From Penaeus vannamei (lineage: Eukaryota > Arthropoda > Malacostraca > Decapoda > Penaeidae), in the NCBI RefSeq assembly GCF_042767895.1, contig NC_091553.1:40608291-40625790 (forward strand): a stretch of 17,500 nucleotides of DNA, written 5' to 3'. The stretch's first letter is position 1. Each line of letters starts with the position of its first letter. Positions 9,691 through 17,500 of this stretch are shown here, one piece after another. Both the position numbers and the translations under genes were made by a program. The notes beneath the pieces were generated by a model. That model worked only from the letters and a program-made list of their open reading frames with translations. It was not told where the DNA came from and did not search any database.

Positions 9691-10325
9691 TCTAAATCTC
9701 TATTCGAATAATTTTCTAAATGAATGATAAATGCATAAATGAGAATAAATCTAAACAAATAATTTCAAATGAACAAATTTGGAATCTATCTGGATGCATC
9801 TCTAAATATGTAAATTTCAAATCTCTATTTAAGCAAATTTCTAAATAAATAACTTTTGAATCTCTATAAAATTAGTCTCCAATAGATAAATCAAAATAAA
9901 TTTCTAGAAAATATGTTTCTAAATAAATAAAATTCCATTATCTATACAGATAAATCTCTGAAAAAATATAAACAAATTATCTCTAAATATTTATTAAACA
10001 AAAGATAATCGTCATCCTCCAAATCAATAAAATTCAAAGCAACGAAGAAGTTAATACAAATAAATTTCCTTATAAATAACTACCTCAAGTAAATACCCAT
10101 GTGAATATCCATAAACACAAATAAATCTCCAGATAAATCCACCCAAAAAACAAATAAATCCCCACATTAATAAACACCCAAACACAAATAAATCTACACA
10201 TAAGTAAACCCAAGAAAACAAATAAATAAAAAAAACCTCAAAAACCCAAATATATCCCCACAAAAATAAACCCAAAACACAAATAAATCCCCACATAAAT
10301 AAACTCAAATACTAAAATAAATAAA
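9691..10325. repeat. Degenerate AAATAAATC tandem repeat, ~33-bp period at its 3' end
   Basis: The left half (9691-10000) is a loose array of CTAAATAAAT and AATCTCTA words. The right half is clearer: CAAATAAAT or a close variant starts at 10118, 10151, 10185, 10219, 10247 and 10280, with spacings 33, 34, 34, 28 and 33, usually with a CCCA word between. The plus strand here is almost free of G. Since 33 is a multiple of three, a minus-strand frame of 85 codons stays open (10051-10308) and reads a hydrophobic 11-residue repeat. I regard it as an artefact. Confidence 0.88.
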
Positions 10326-11439
10326 CCTGTATAGATAACCCTTTGAGCCAGCCCGCATCTCCTCGCCTGACATCTCCAAACAAGACGTTAAAAGCTAAAT
10401 TGCCAAGCGTCGGCGATCTCGTGAGATAACAAGCATTAAGAAACACATTCTCCGTATTTGCTAAATTCTCGGAATAATTCAAAAGGGCCTTTTGTGGGAG
10501 CGAGGATTATCTTGGAAACTGGATAAGCACGAAGATAAGAAGATTTCGTTGAAGTGTTTTGATTTGGGAAAAATGGGGAAAATTGGAATGAAAGGTGTAA
10601 TGGAAAGGACCTTCGAGTGTTTTATATTTCCACGGTCAGGAGACAGTGTTAACAAATTTATATCATTTGCATTTTCCCCCAACAAACTGCTTTATTTTCT
10701 CTTGATAAAAATGGTTCATCATGTGCAAACGTATAAAATGTATCCACGTTTTTTTTTCTTCTTCTTCTTCTTCGTGTAACAAAAGAATATTTTACTTTTT
10801 TCCTTCTGGATTACCAACGACGCTAAAAGTGAACAATTTATACGTAATACGAAGAGACACAGACGATAAAAAGAGACAACATGGAGTCATGAATGCAATG
10901 ATAAAAAAATCAAGGCCGAATTTATACAGTGGAAAAACAAACTAATATGCCTATACTGACACTAGCAGTATATGGCAACAGAAAACAGAACAAGGCTACG
11001 CACACAGCAGGTGAACTTACCACGAGAGCCAAGGTGAACAAACCCCAAGTAATGTTGATAACATGTGAACGTGGGCATGCGCAAGGGGCGATAACTTTAC
11101 ATGGGTAATTTGCCTAATAGGTGTAATAAAAGTGAACTGTGGGAATGAAATGCATCACGCTACCTGGTGTCAGTCATGAGAATCTGTCATGGGAAGCTCA
11201 TGTCATGACGCAAACCTTTAGTATTTTGAGCAACCGACTCATTTGCGGTGGTCGTCCAGCCTTATTAACCGAAGGAAAAGATAAAAATATGTATAGCTAT
11301 GAATATTAAATAGTTCCAGATCGGAATATACCCCGAGGCCGTGTCAAAATGAGGGTTACTAAAATTGGTCTTCCAGATCATGATTTTTTTTCTCATTATC
11401 ATGAGCTCATTACTCATAATCTCGAGATAATGTAGTTCG
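10326..11439. other. Unique non-coding DNA
   Basis: Mostly complex AT-rich sequence. It includes the motif at 10414-10441 (separate entry), a second perfect ATTTGCAT octamer (10665-10672), a (CTT)n run (about 10758-10772), and a cluster of four TCATG words at 11175-11210. The plus-strand frame at 10492-10779 (95 codons) ends in a Phe run from the CTT repeat and matches nothing I know. Long stretches (10990-11400) look like single-copy sequence but have no gene that I can support. Confidence 0.55.
10414..10441 (+). other. Motif shared with 2833-2860
   Basis: CGATCTCGTGAG is identical at 2833-2844 and 10414-10425. The next blocks AACAAG and ATTAAGA also match in the same order, separated by one- to two-base differences (GG against C before ATTAAGA). 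About 25 bases agree in total, while the outer flanks do not. In this copy CTCGTGAG is part of a small palindrome ATCTC-GT-GAGAT. Confidence 0.6.
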
Positions 11440-11462
11440 CTGAAAATCCGACGAGGCCGCGC

Positions 11463-11483
11463 GCAAAATTCTCAGAATTTTGC
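11463..11483. other. 9-bp perfect hairpin
   Basis: GCAAAATTC (11463-11471) and GAATTTTGC (11475-11483) are perfect reverse complements around a three-nt loop (TCA). It may belong to the same remnant. Confidence 0.75.
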
Positions 11484-11563
11484 AATCTGTCAGTTTTTTT
11501 TAGAATAACAAGCATATGTTCATTATATCTGCATGCGACACACACACATAGTTTGAAATTCAA

Positions 11564-11599
11564 AATCCGGCAACCTCCTGGAATGAGGAGTGCCGGATT
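11564..11599. other. 14-bp hairpin with two-base bulge
   Basis: AATCCGGCA (11564-11572) pairs with TGCCGGATT (11591-11599). CTCCT (11575-11579) pairs with AGGAG (11586-11590). A bulged AC (11573-11574) lies between the two stems and GGAATG (11580-11585) forms the loop. It lies in the proposed transposon remnant and may be a subterminal palindrome. It is too short for a microRNA precursor. Confidence 0.8.
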
Positions 11600-11756
11600 A
11601 TCGAAAATGCCAATTTTTTTTATGGTTATATACATATATCTAATAGAAAATAAATACGTGCACAGTCCTTTAAAGGAAGAAACTCAACACTAAATGAAAA
11701 ACAAACGAAATGTTAATGCTCACCAGATAAATAATAGCCTTTTTTTTCGTTTTGTT

Positions 11757-11843
11757 TCGTTTTAGTATTTCCACTTATTCTGCACTTGACAACGCATGAT
11801 GTTTACGTTTTACACCACTTCTTTTCTTTGCTGAATCCATCAT
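11757..11843 (-). pseudogene. Fossil start of a Tigger/jerky-like transposase
   Basis: Translated from the ATG at 11843-11841, the frame reads MMDSAKKRSG, then KRKHHALSSAE, then a TAA stop (11777-11775), then VEILKR up to 11757. The pattern Lys-Arg-Lys, a Leu-Ser stretch, Glu, then (Lys) x Glu-Ile-Leu-Lys is the N-terminal signature of the pogo/Tigger/jerky family, which opens the CENP-B/psq-type helix-turn-helix that binds transposon ends. The stop falls where the family usually has Lys, one substitution from AAA. After VEILKR the similarity ends in an A/T-rich stretch, so nearly all of the HTH and the whole DDE catalytic domain are missing. It is non-functional. The motif recognition is by eye and covers only about 28 codons. 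Confidence 0.5.
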
Positions 11844-12054
11844 GGGGTTATACAGCAGCAAAGACAGAGCAGGATTGCCTGTTAGTACGTGCAAGACCCA
11901 GCAGCTGATCCTGTATAGCGCCATCAGAACATAACACGACTCCAGAAAACAGTCGCGAGCCAATGCGGTAAATTTGAAAATGCGTTCCGACACCAATGCC
12001 GGAAATCTGAAGGAATCAGATTACGATAGCCGAATTTTTAAATGTCAACCTGCA

Positions 12055-12138
12055 GACACACACACATCCATATATATATGTATACATATATACAGCGTGC
12101 ACATGCACATACATATAAACGCACACACACACACACAT

Positions 12139-12215
<77 letters not shown>

Positions 12216-12276
12216 CAAATGCACAATATATATATCCATTTATATAAAAGTATACACACATAAATATGTACTTAAA

Positions 12277-12355
<79 letters not shown>

Positions 12356-12383
12356 GTTTCATATATATAAATAAATATATAAG

Positions 12384-12425
<42 letters not shown>
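12055..12425. repeat. (AC)n and (AT)n tracts
   Basis: (AC)n lies at 12055-12065 and 12122-12136, and (AT)n at about 12146-12213, 12281-12310, 12312-12353 and 12387-12424, with short AT-rich interruptions such as AAATATTTA. Many open frames of Tyr/Ile type are artefacts. Confidence 0.97.
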
Positions 12426-12427
<2 letters not shown>

Positions 12428-12736
12428 ACATTTTGTTCACACGAACATAATCACTAATCCCAGCTCGCCGCAATCCGGCCTGAATCTCATCAAAGCCCAC
12501 ATGCTAATTGCCGGCGAAAGAAGGAACAAGACAAACCCCTGATAAAGCATGAACCACGAAAAAAAAACATTGATACAGCATCTCGACATCCTCGCTTCTC
12601 CGCTCTCTTCTTCTCTTCCCTTATCAGCTGCTCTTTCGTCCAGCCAAGGCGCGGGACTCCACCCTTGGCGCTGAGGAAGGCGACGAAACCCTTGTGGCTT
12701 TGATGGTTGGCTTTGCACGGGGTTGTGCCGGCTGCC

Positions 12737-12740
<4 letters not shown>
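12426..12740. other. GC-richer unique island
   Basis: Complex sequence flanked by SSRs. TGTTC-ACAC-GAACA (12434-12447) is an inverted repeat. TAATCC (12455-12460) is a K50 homeodomain word. GCCAAGG and CCTTGGC near 12645 and 12665 form a 7-bp stem. On the minus strand one frame over roughly 12610-12690 uses mostly C- or G-ending codons (see findings). I see no known domain and no good splice acceptor, so I do not call a gene. Confidence 0.45.
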
Positions 12741-12778
<38 letters not shown>

Positions 12779-12823
12779 TTTTTTTTTTTTTTTTGAGAGC
12801 GAGAGAGAGAGAGGGGGGGGGGG
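12741..12823. repeat. (CT)15, T25, GA and G11 mirror/inverted tract
   Basis: (CT)15 (12741-12770) passes into a T run to 12794, then GAGAGCGAGAGAGAGAGAG (12795-12813), then 11 G (12813-12823). The CT and GA arms are reverse complements around the T run, so the segment can form a hairpin as well as a triplex. Confidence 0.96.
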
Positions 12824-13127
12824 ATTATTTGCAAGGGTGGAGGGAGGGAGGGAGGGAAGGGAAGGGAGAGGAGAGGGAGGATGGAGGAAAGGTGGGAAGG
12901 TGGGAGGGGGGAGGGGGGAGGGAGGAAAGAAAATTATATAAAGAAAAAGAAAAGTAAAAAAAAGAAAGAAACGAGTGAACGAATGGAGAGAGAGAGTGAG
13001 AGAGAGATAGAGAGAGAGGGGGGGGAGGGAGGGAGAGAGAAAGAGAGAGAGATGGGGGAGGGAGGGAAAGAGAACGAGAGAGAGAGAGAGATGGGGGGGG
13101 AGGGAGGGAGAGAGAGAGAGAGAGAAT
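12824..13127. repeat. Purine-rich GGGA/GA tract
   Basis: GGGAGG, GGGTGGGAGG and (GA)n blocks with an A-rich break (12925-12975). AGAGATGGGGG-type words recur near 13011, 13051 and 13091, so there is a loose ~40-nt period at the right. Open frames here are artefacts. Confidence 0.93.
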
Positions 13128-13139
13128 GTGTATGTGTGT

Positions 13140-13485
13140 GTCTACAGTACGTGAACAAATAAAGCACAAACGAGCGAGCCAATCATTCAATCAAGCGTAG
13201 GAAAACAATCCAGAGAATGATCGGGGGAAAAAAATGGCATCCCTCCTCGGCGAACACAGTCAAAGGCCCAGACAAAAGGGTTAAACAAAAGACCAAAAAC
13301 ACAATGACAAGCCCATGACCATTCCCAAACAACAACAACAACAAAAGACACAGCCAAACGACCCAATAACCAAAGTGCAAACAACCCAAATAATCGGTAG
13401 AGCAACAGCCACTCGACCGGCGGCAGACACAAAGGCACAGACAAACTACCCGACACAGCGCCGGAGGGAACATGCAGATTGCGAG
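13140..13485. other. A/C-rich strand-asymmetric segment
   Basis: The plus strand is rich in A and C and poor in T, with a short (CAA)n run (13327-13344). Recurrent words are AACCCAA, CCAAA and GACACAG. No gene is recognised in frames on either strand. It meets a G/T-rich minisatellite at about 13486, where the strand bias flips. Confidence 0.7.
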
Positions 13486-13970
13486 ACTGGAGGACTGACT
13501 GGATTATTGTCTGGTTGGCGGGTTGGGTGGTTGACTGACTAACTGGTAGGTTGGGTACTTGACTAACTGGCGGGTTGGGTGGTTGAATGACTAACTGGTA
13601 GGTTAGGTAGTTGACTGACTGACTGGTAAGTTAGGTAGTTGACTGACTAACTGGAAGGTTAGGTAGTTGACTGACTAACTGGCGGGTTGGGTGGTTGACT
13701 AACTTACTGGCGGGTTGGATGGATAATTGATTGATTGATTGGGTGATAGATTATTTGCGTGATAGACCGACTGACTGGCCCGTTGGCTGGCTGGCTGCCT
13801 GACTGATTGACTGACTGTCTGAGTAATTGACTGATTCTGACTTACTAACTAGGATGATTAACTAACTGGCGGACTGCTTTACTGAGTGACAGATTAATCG
13901 TCCATTAAATGACAGACTAACCCACTCACTGTCGGACTGACTGGTTACCTGACTGGCTGCAAGACCGCCC
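13486..13970. repeat. 28-bp GT/GACT minisatellite decaying into GACT words
   Basis: Units of the form GGTTGACTGACTAACTGG plus a GGGTTGGGT tail start at 13529, 13557, 13581, 13609, 13637, 13665, 13693 and 13721. The spacings are 28, 24, 28, 28, 28, 28 and 28; the 24-nt unit has lost one GACT. From about 13725 the order breaks down into GATT, GACT and GGCT words up to 13970. It probably arose from a (GACT)n tetranucleotide. Confidence 0.95.
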
Positions 13971-15050
<1,080 letters not shown>

Positions 15051-15420
15051 ACTTTGCAATATCATCTCAAGATTGAACGAGGAAGATTCGGCCAAGGTTC
15101 TTATCAATCACTGTTAATCCTTCACTCGACGTAATAACAGATAAGATACAATTCATCTGATTCGTCGAGATTAATCTGTTACCTTCCCCATAATCGCTAT
15201 AATCCGCATCTTAAGTGAAACCATGACTTGAGCGGCAATTCACCCACGATCTTAAATGAAGTGGATCTAAATCGAGGACTTAACACGACCAGTAATTAGG
15301 TTTAAGGTTTGATGTTTCTCAAGAGGTTGGCGAAAATGCCTCAGATGATGCGATCGTCTCTTGGTCTCTAATTTACAGCGAGCAATTAGTCGCCAACTGC
15401 ATCAAAGGGCGAACTGGTCT
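15051..15420. promoter_or_regulatory. Candidate cis-regulatory island
   Basis: Dense in words that match developmental factor sites. GATA: TTATCA (15101-15106) and AGATAAGATA (15139-15148). K50 homeodomain (Otx/Bicoid type): TAATCC (15115-15120), TAATCT (15172-15177), TAATCC (15200-15205). NK2-type: CTTAAGTG (15210-15217). Antennapedia-type: TAATTAG (15293-15299), CAATTAG (15383-15389). TCF/LEF: ATCAAAG (15401-15407). There is no repeat and no coding frame of note. An enhancer is inferred from this clustering only. Confidence 0.35.
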
Positions 15421-15469
15421 AAACAACAGGGATAAAGGTGTAAAAGACAGCACGCGGGAGACATGTGAG

Positions 15470-15835
15470 TGACAGATTGGGGTGGGGTGGGGAGAGGAGC
15501 GTTGGGAGAGGGGTGAAGGATTAAGAGAGGGAGAGAAGGGAGGGTGGGGGGTGAGTGAGAGGAGAGAGAGGGTGAAGGATTAAGATAGGGAAAGAGAAAG
15601 AGGGTAGAGGGAAGAGAAGAATGGGAGGAGAAGTGAGGGATGAGGATGGGGGGAGATGGGGGGAGGAGAGAGTGAAAGGGGAGGGGGGAGAAGGGAGAGA
15701 TCGAAGTGTGGAGAGGGAGAGGGGAAAGGGGTGAGGAGAGGAACAGGAAAAAGAGAGAGGAGAGAGCAGAGAGCGAAGAAGGGAGAGGAGAATAAGGAGA
15801 GAAAAGAGGAGAGAGAAGGGAGGGCAGGTAAGCCG
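15470..15835. repeat. Purine-rich GGGA/GAGA tract
   Basis: Irregular G/A sequence with GGGGTGGGG at the left (15480-15492) and repeated GGATTAAGA words (15518 and 15577). Open frames on both strands are artefacts. Confidence 0.93.
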
Positions 15836-15945
15836 AATTTAAAGGAAAGATTGGAAAAAAGGTGTTGTATTTGCTGGGTGTATATCTTACAGGTTTATTT
15901 TGACGTATATGTGTGTGAGCCCAGAAGCGCGGCCTCTGGGGATAG
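15836..15945. other. Unique insert between purine tracts
   Basis: About 110 nt of complex sequence inside purine DNA. CCCAGA (15920-15925) and TCTGGG (15935-15940) form a 6-bp stem. No gene is seen. Confidence 0.55.
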
Positions 15946-16195
15946 GGGAGAGGGGGAGACGGGAGAGGGAAAAGAGGAGAGCGGGAGATGGGAGAAGGAA
16001 GAGGGGAGAGGGAAAAGAGGAGAGGGGGAGACGGGAGAGGGAAAAGAGGAGAGGGGGAGATGGGAGAAGGAAGAGGGGAGTGGGGGAGACGGGAGAGGAG
16101 AGAGGGGAGACGGGAGAGGGAAGAGGGGAGAGGGGGAGACGGGAGAGTAAAAAGAGGAGAGGGGGAGATGGGAGGGGGAAAAGGGAAGAGGGAAG
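15946..16195. repeat. 29-bp purine minisatellite
   Basis: G-run starts at 15952, 15981, 16024, 16053, 16082, 16104, 16132 and 16161 give spacings of 29, 43, 29, 29, 22, 28 and 29. The unit reads GGGGGAGAC or GGGGGAGAT, then GGGAGA, a GGAAAAGA-type block and GGAGA. C and T at the ninth position partly alternate between units. The only regular pyrimidine is that one base, so almost the whole array is homopurine. Confidence 0.93.
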
Positions 16196-16740
16196 CCATC
16201 TGGCGAAAAGAAGGTAAACAATCGTCGACTACCACATACTTCAAAAAGAAATGAAAAGAAAGAAAGAAAGAAACGTCAAAGTTTTCTGTATAATTTTTTT
16301 TTTTACTTACCCATTTCTAATCGAATCATATCGTAAAGGATATCGGAAACAGTAATAGAAATCAAATATATATTTATTTGAGCAATAGTATAGTATTTGT
16401 TTTCTTGGCGATGAATGTTTTTTCTAAGAATGAGTGGCAAGGAAAGCAAGAGAGAAAACAATATTCCACATTAATTTATAGCGAGCATTGTTCTTTTTCC
16501 TATTACCTTTCAATTAATAAAATAACATCACATATTTCAATTACATCTTTCGAAATGGAATTGACTATACCCCCCTTAAAAAAACGCATAAAAAAAGCTT
16601 AACTAAAAAAAATAATGACTTTTTCAGATATTTTTTACTCGGTCCGGTCTAATCAATACAGCCCAAATGCACGACACTATTTGAATTTCATAATGTTTTT
16701 TTTTCATATCAAAGTTTAATCAAACTCGAAAGTATTAATT
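16196..16740. other. Unique AT-rich non-coding DNA
   Basis: Starts with (GAAA)n (16252-16272) and a T run (about 16291-16304). A 74-codon plus-strand frame (16378-16602) lacks recognisable features and has AT-driven composition, so I do not call it. Confidence 0.55.
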
Positions 16741-16940
16741 AATGACGCACTCAGCCCATTTCTGATAGATGTATTTATGGAACCTTTAGGATTTTAAAAA
16801 CTGAAATATCTACTCTGACGTCACGCTTACGTCATTCTGTAGCAGAGGCGGAGGCTGAACTTCTGAAGGACTTGAATCAGCTGGCCGGAGGAGGAAGCTG
16901 ACATATGGCGATTCATATTTCTTTATCTTAATTCGTTTTA
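16741..16940. promoter_or_regulatory. Segment with paired CRE motifs
   Basis: TGACGTCA (16816-16823), the perfect palindromic cAMP-response element, is followed after three bases by TTACGTCA (16827-16834). A CAGCTG E-box lies at 16878-16883 in a more GC-rich purine-biased stretch (16840-16900), and then T-rich sequence with TTATTTATTTATT (16939-16951). The close spacing of two CRE-like sites suggests a promoter or enhancer bound by CREB/ATF factors, but no transcription start can be placed from sequence alone. A short coding exon is a weaker alternative (see findings). Confidence 0.35.
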
Positions 16941-16952
16941 TTTATTTATTAA

Positions 16953-17093
16953 TTTTCTCTCTGACTCTCCTTCTGTTTGTCTGTCTGAGTCTTTCTACCT
17001 CTCTCTCTCGATCTTTCTTCTGCTCTCATTTTCTCTCTCTCGCTCTCTTTCTCACTCTCTCTGTCTCTGCCTGCCTGTATGTCTGTCTGTATA
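16953..17093. repeat. (CT)n-rich tract ending in TGTC units
   Basis: CTCTCT with TTCT and CTGT interruptions, finishing in CTGTCTGT-type units at 17078-17090. Confidence 0.94.

Positions 17094-17500
<407 letters not shown>

Larger units (their letters stand above)
11440..12056 (-). mobile_element. Probable decayed pogo/Tigger-type DNA transposon
   Basis: Read on the minus strand, the proposed 5' end near 12056 begins CAGGTTGACATTT. It continues through a palindromic block (AATCTGA at 12004-12010 and TCAGATT at 12016-12022) to an ATG at 11843 that opens a transposase-like start. Downstream the transposase is lost within about 30 codons. The sequence then runs into a second structured zone: a 14-bp hairpin with a two-base bulge (11564-11599), a 13-bp palindrome (11552-11564) and a 9-bp stem (11463-11483). 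The words GCCGGATTATCG (11592-11603) and CAGATTACGATAG (12017-12029) resemble each other. CGGATTATCG-type words are common near the ends of pogo/Tigger elements, to my knowledge. I could not find the matching 3' terminal inverted repeat or a TA target duplication, so the boundaries are guesses, especially the lower one. Confidence 0.4.

Noticed and set aside
10051..10308. 85-codon hydrophobic minus-strand frame resembling a membrane peptide
   Set aside because: It is the reverse translation of the 33-bp repeat, so its periodicity and hydrophobicity follow from the DNA repeat.
11564..11599. MicroRNA precursor
   Set aside because: The stem is about 14 bp. A precursor needs roughly 22 bp or more, so a transposon palindrome fits better.
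16378..16602. 74-codon plus-strand frame
   Set aside because: The composition follows the AT-rich DNA. No domain, no splice context and no codon bias were seen.

Overview
This window looks like non-coding DNA from an animal nuclear genome, most likely a decapod crustacean of the penaeid shrimp type. I infer that from repeat style alone: very long (GA)n, (GT)n, (AT)n and ATT/ATC-rich tracts take up roughly half of the 17.5 kb, which matches what is known of the microsatellite-heavy penaeid genomes. Other SSR-rich invertebrates cannot be excluded. I see no intact protein gene, tRNA, rRNA, CRISPR array or bacterial feature. The long open frames here are translations of simple repeats (Arg/Glu, Cys/Val, His/Thr, Leu/Ser, Tyr/Ile) and have no coding support.

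Layout. 1-770: unique AT-rich DNA. 773-1569: a giant GA/GGGA purine tract. 1570-2069: a more GC-rich unique island. 2070-2823: a 48/37-bp minisatellite, followed at once by an inverted repeat. 2927-3235: purine tract. 3236-4600: unique DNA holding two copies of a ~240-bp module; one copy carries a textbook G-quadruplex motif. 4405-5280: unique. 5437-6030: GT tract with nested repeats. 6259-6606: GA tract. 6607-7080: an island dense in transcription-factor-like motifs, including a perfect DR1 nuclear-receptor element. 7096-7330: CT tract. 7675-8420: ATT/ATC tract. 8430-9214: unique DNA with two small hairpins. 9215-9433: compound GT/AT/AC/AT. 9691-10325: a degenerate ~33-bp tandem repeat. 10326-11440: unique. 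11440-12056: a probable decayed pogo/Tigger DNA transposon on the minus strand. 12055-12425: AT/AC tracts. 12426-12740: GC-richer island. 12741-13127: CT, T, GA and purine tracts. 13140-13480: A/C-rich. 13486-13970: a 28-bp minisatellite. 14420-14649: GT/GA. 14650-15420: unique DNA ending in a motif-rich island. 15470-16195: purine DNA including a 29-bp minisatellite. 16200-16940: AT-rich DNA leading to a paired CRE motif. 16953-17359: CT/AC/AT. 17360-17500: a palindromic pair of TAATCCC motifs.

No genes act together here. The points most worth a second look are the short, non-repetitive, motif-dense islands between the SSRs (6607-7080, 15051-15420, 16741-16940, 17360-17500), which could be enhancers or promoters; the eroded transposase start; the structured minisatellites; a 25-nt near-identical motif shared by 2833-2860 and 10414-10441; and the G-quadruplex. 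I found no previously undescribed multi-gene system. All motif calls come from reading the sequence and are not supported by conservation or expression data.
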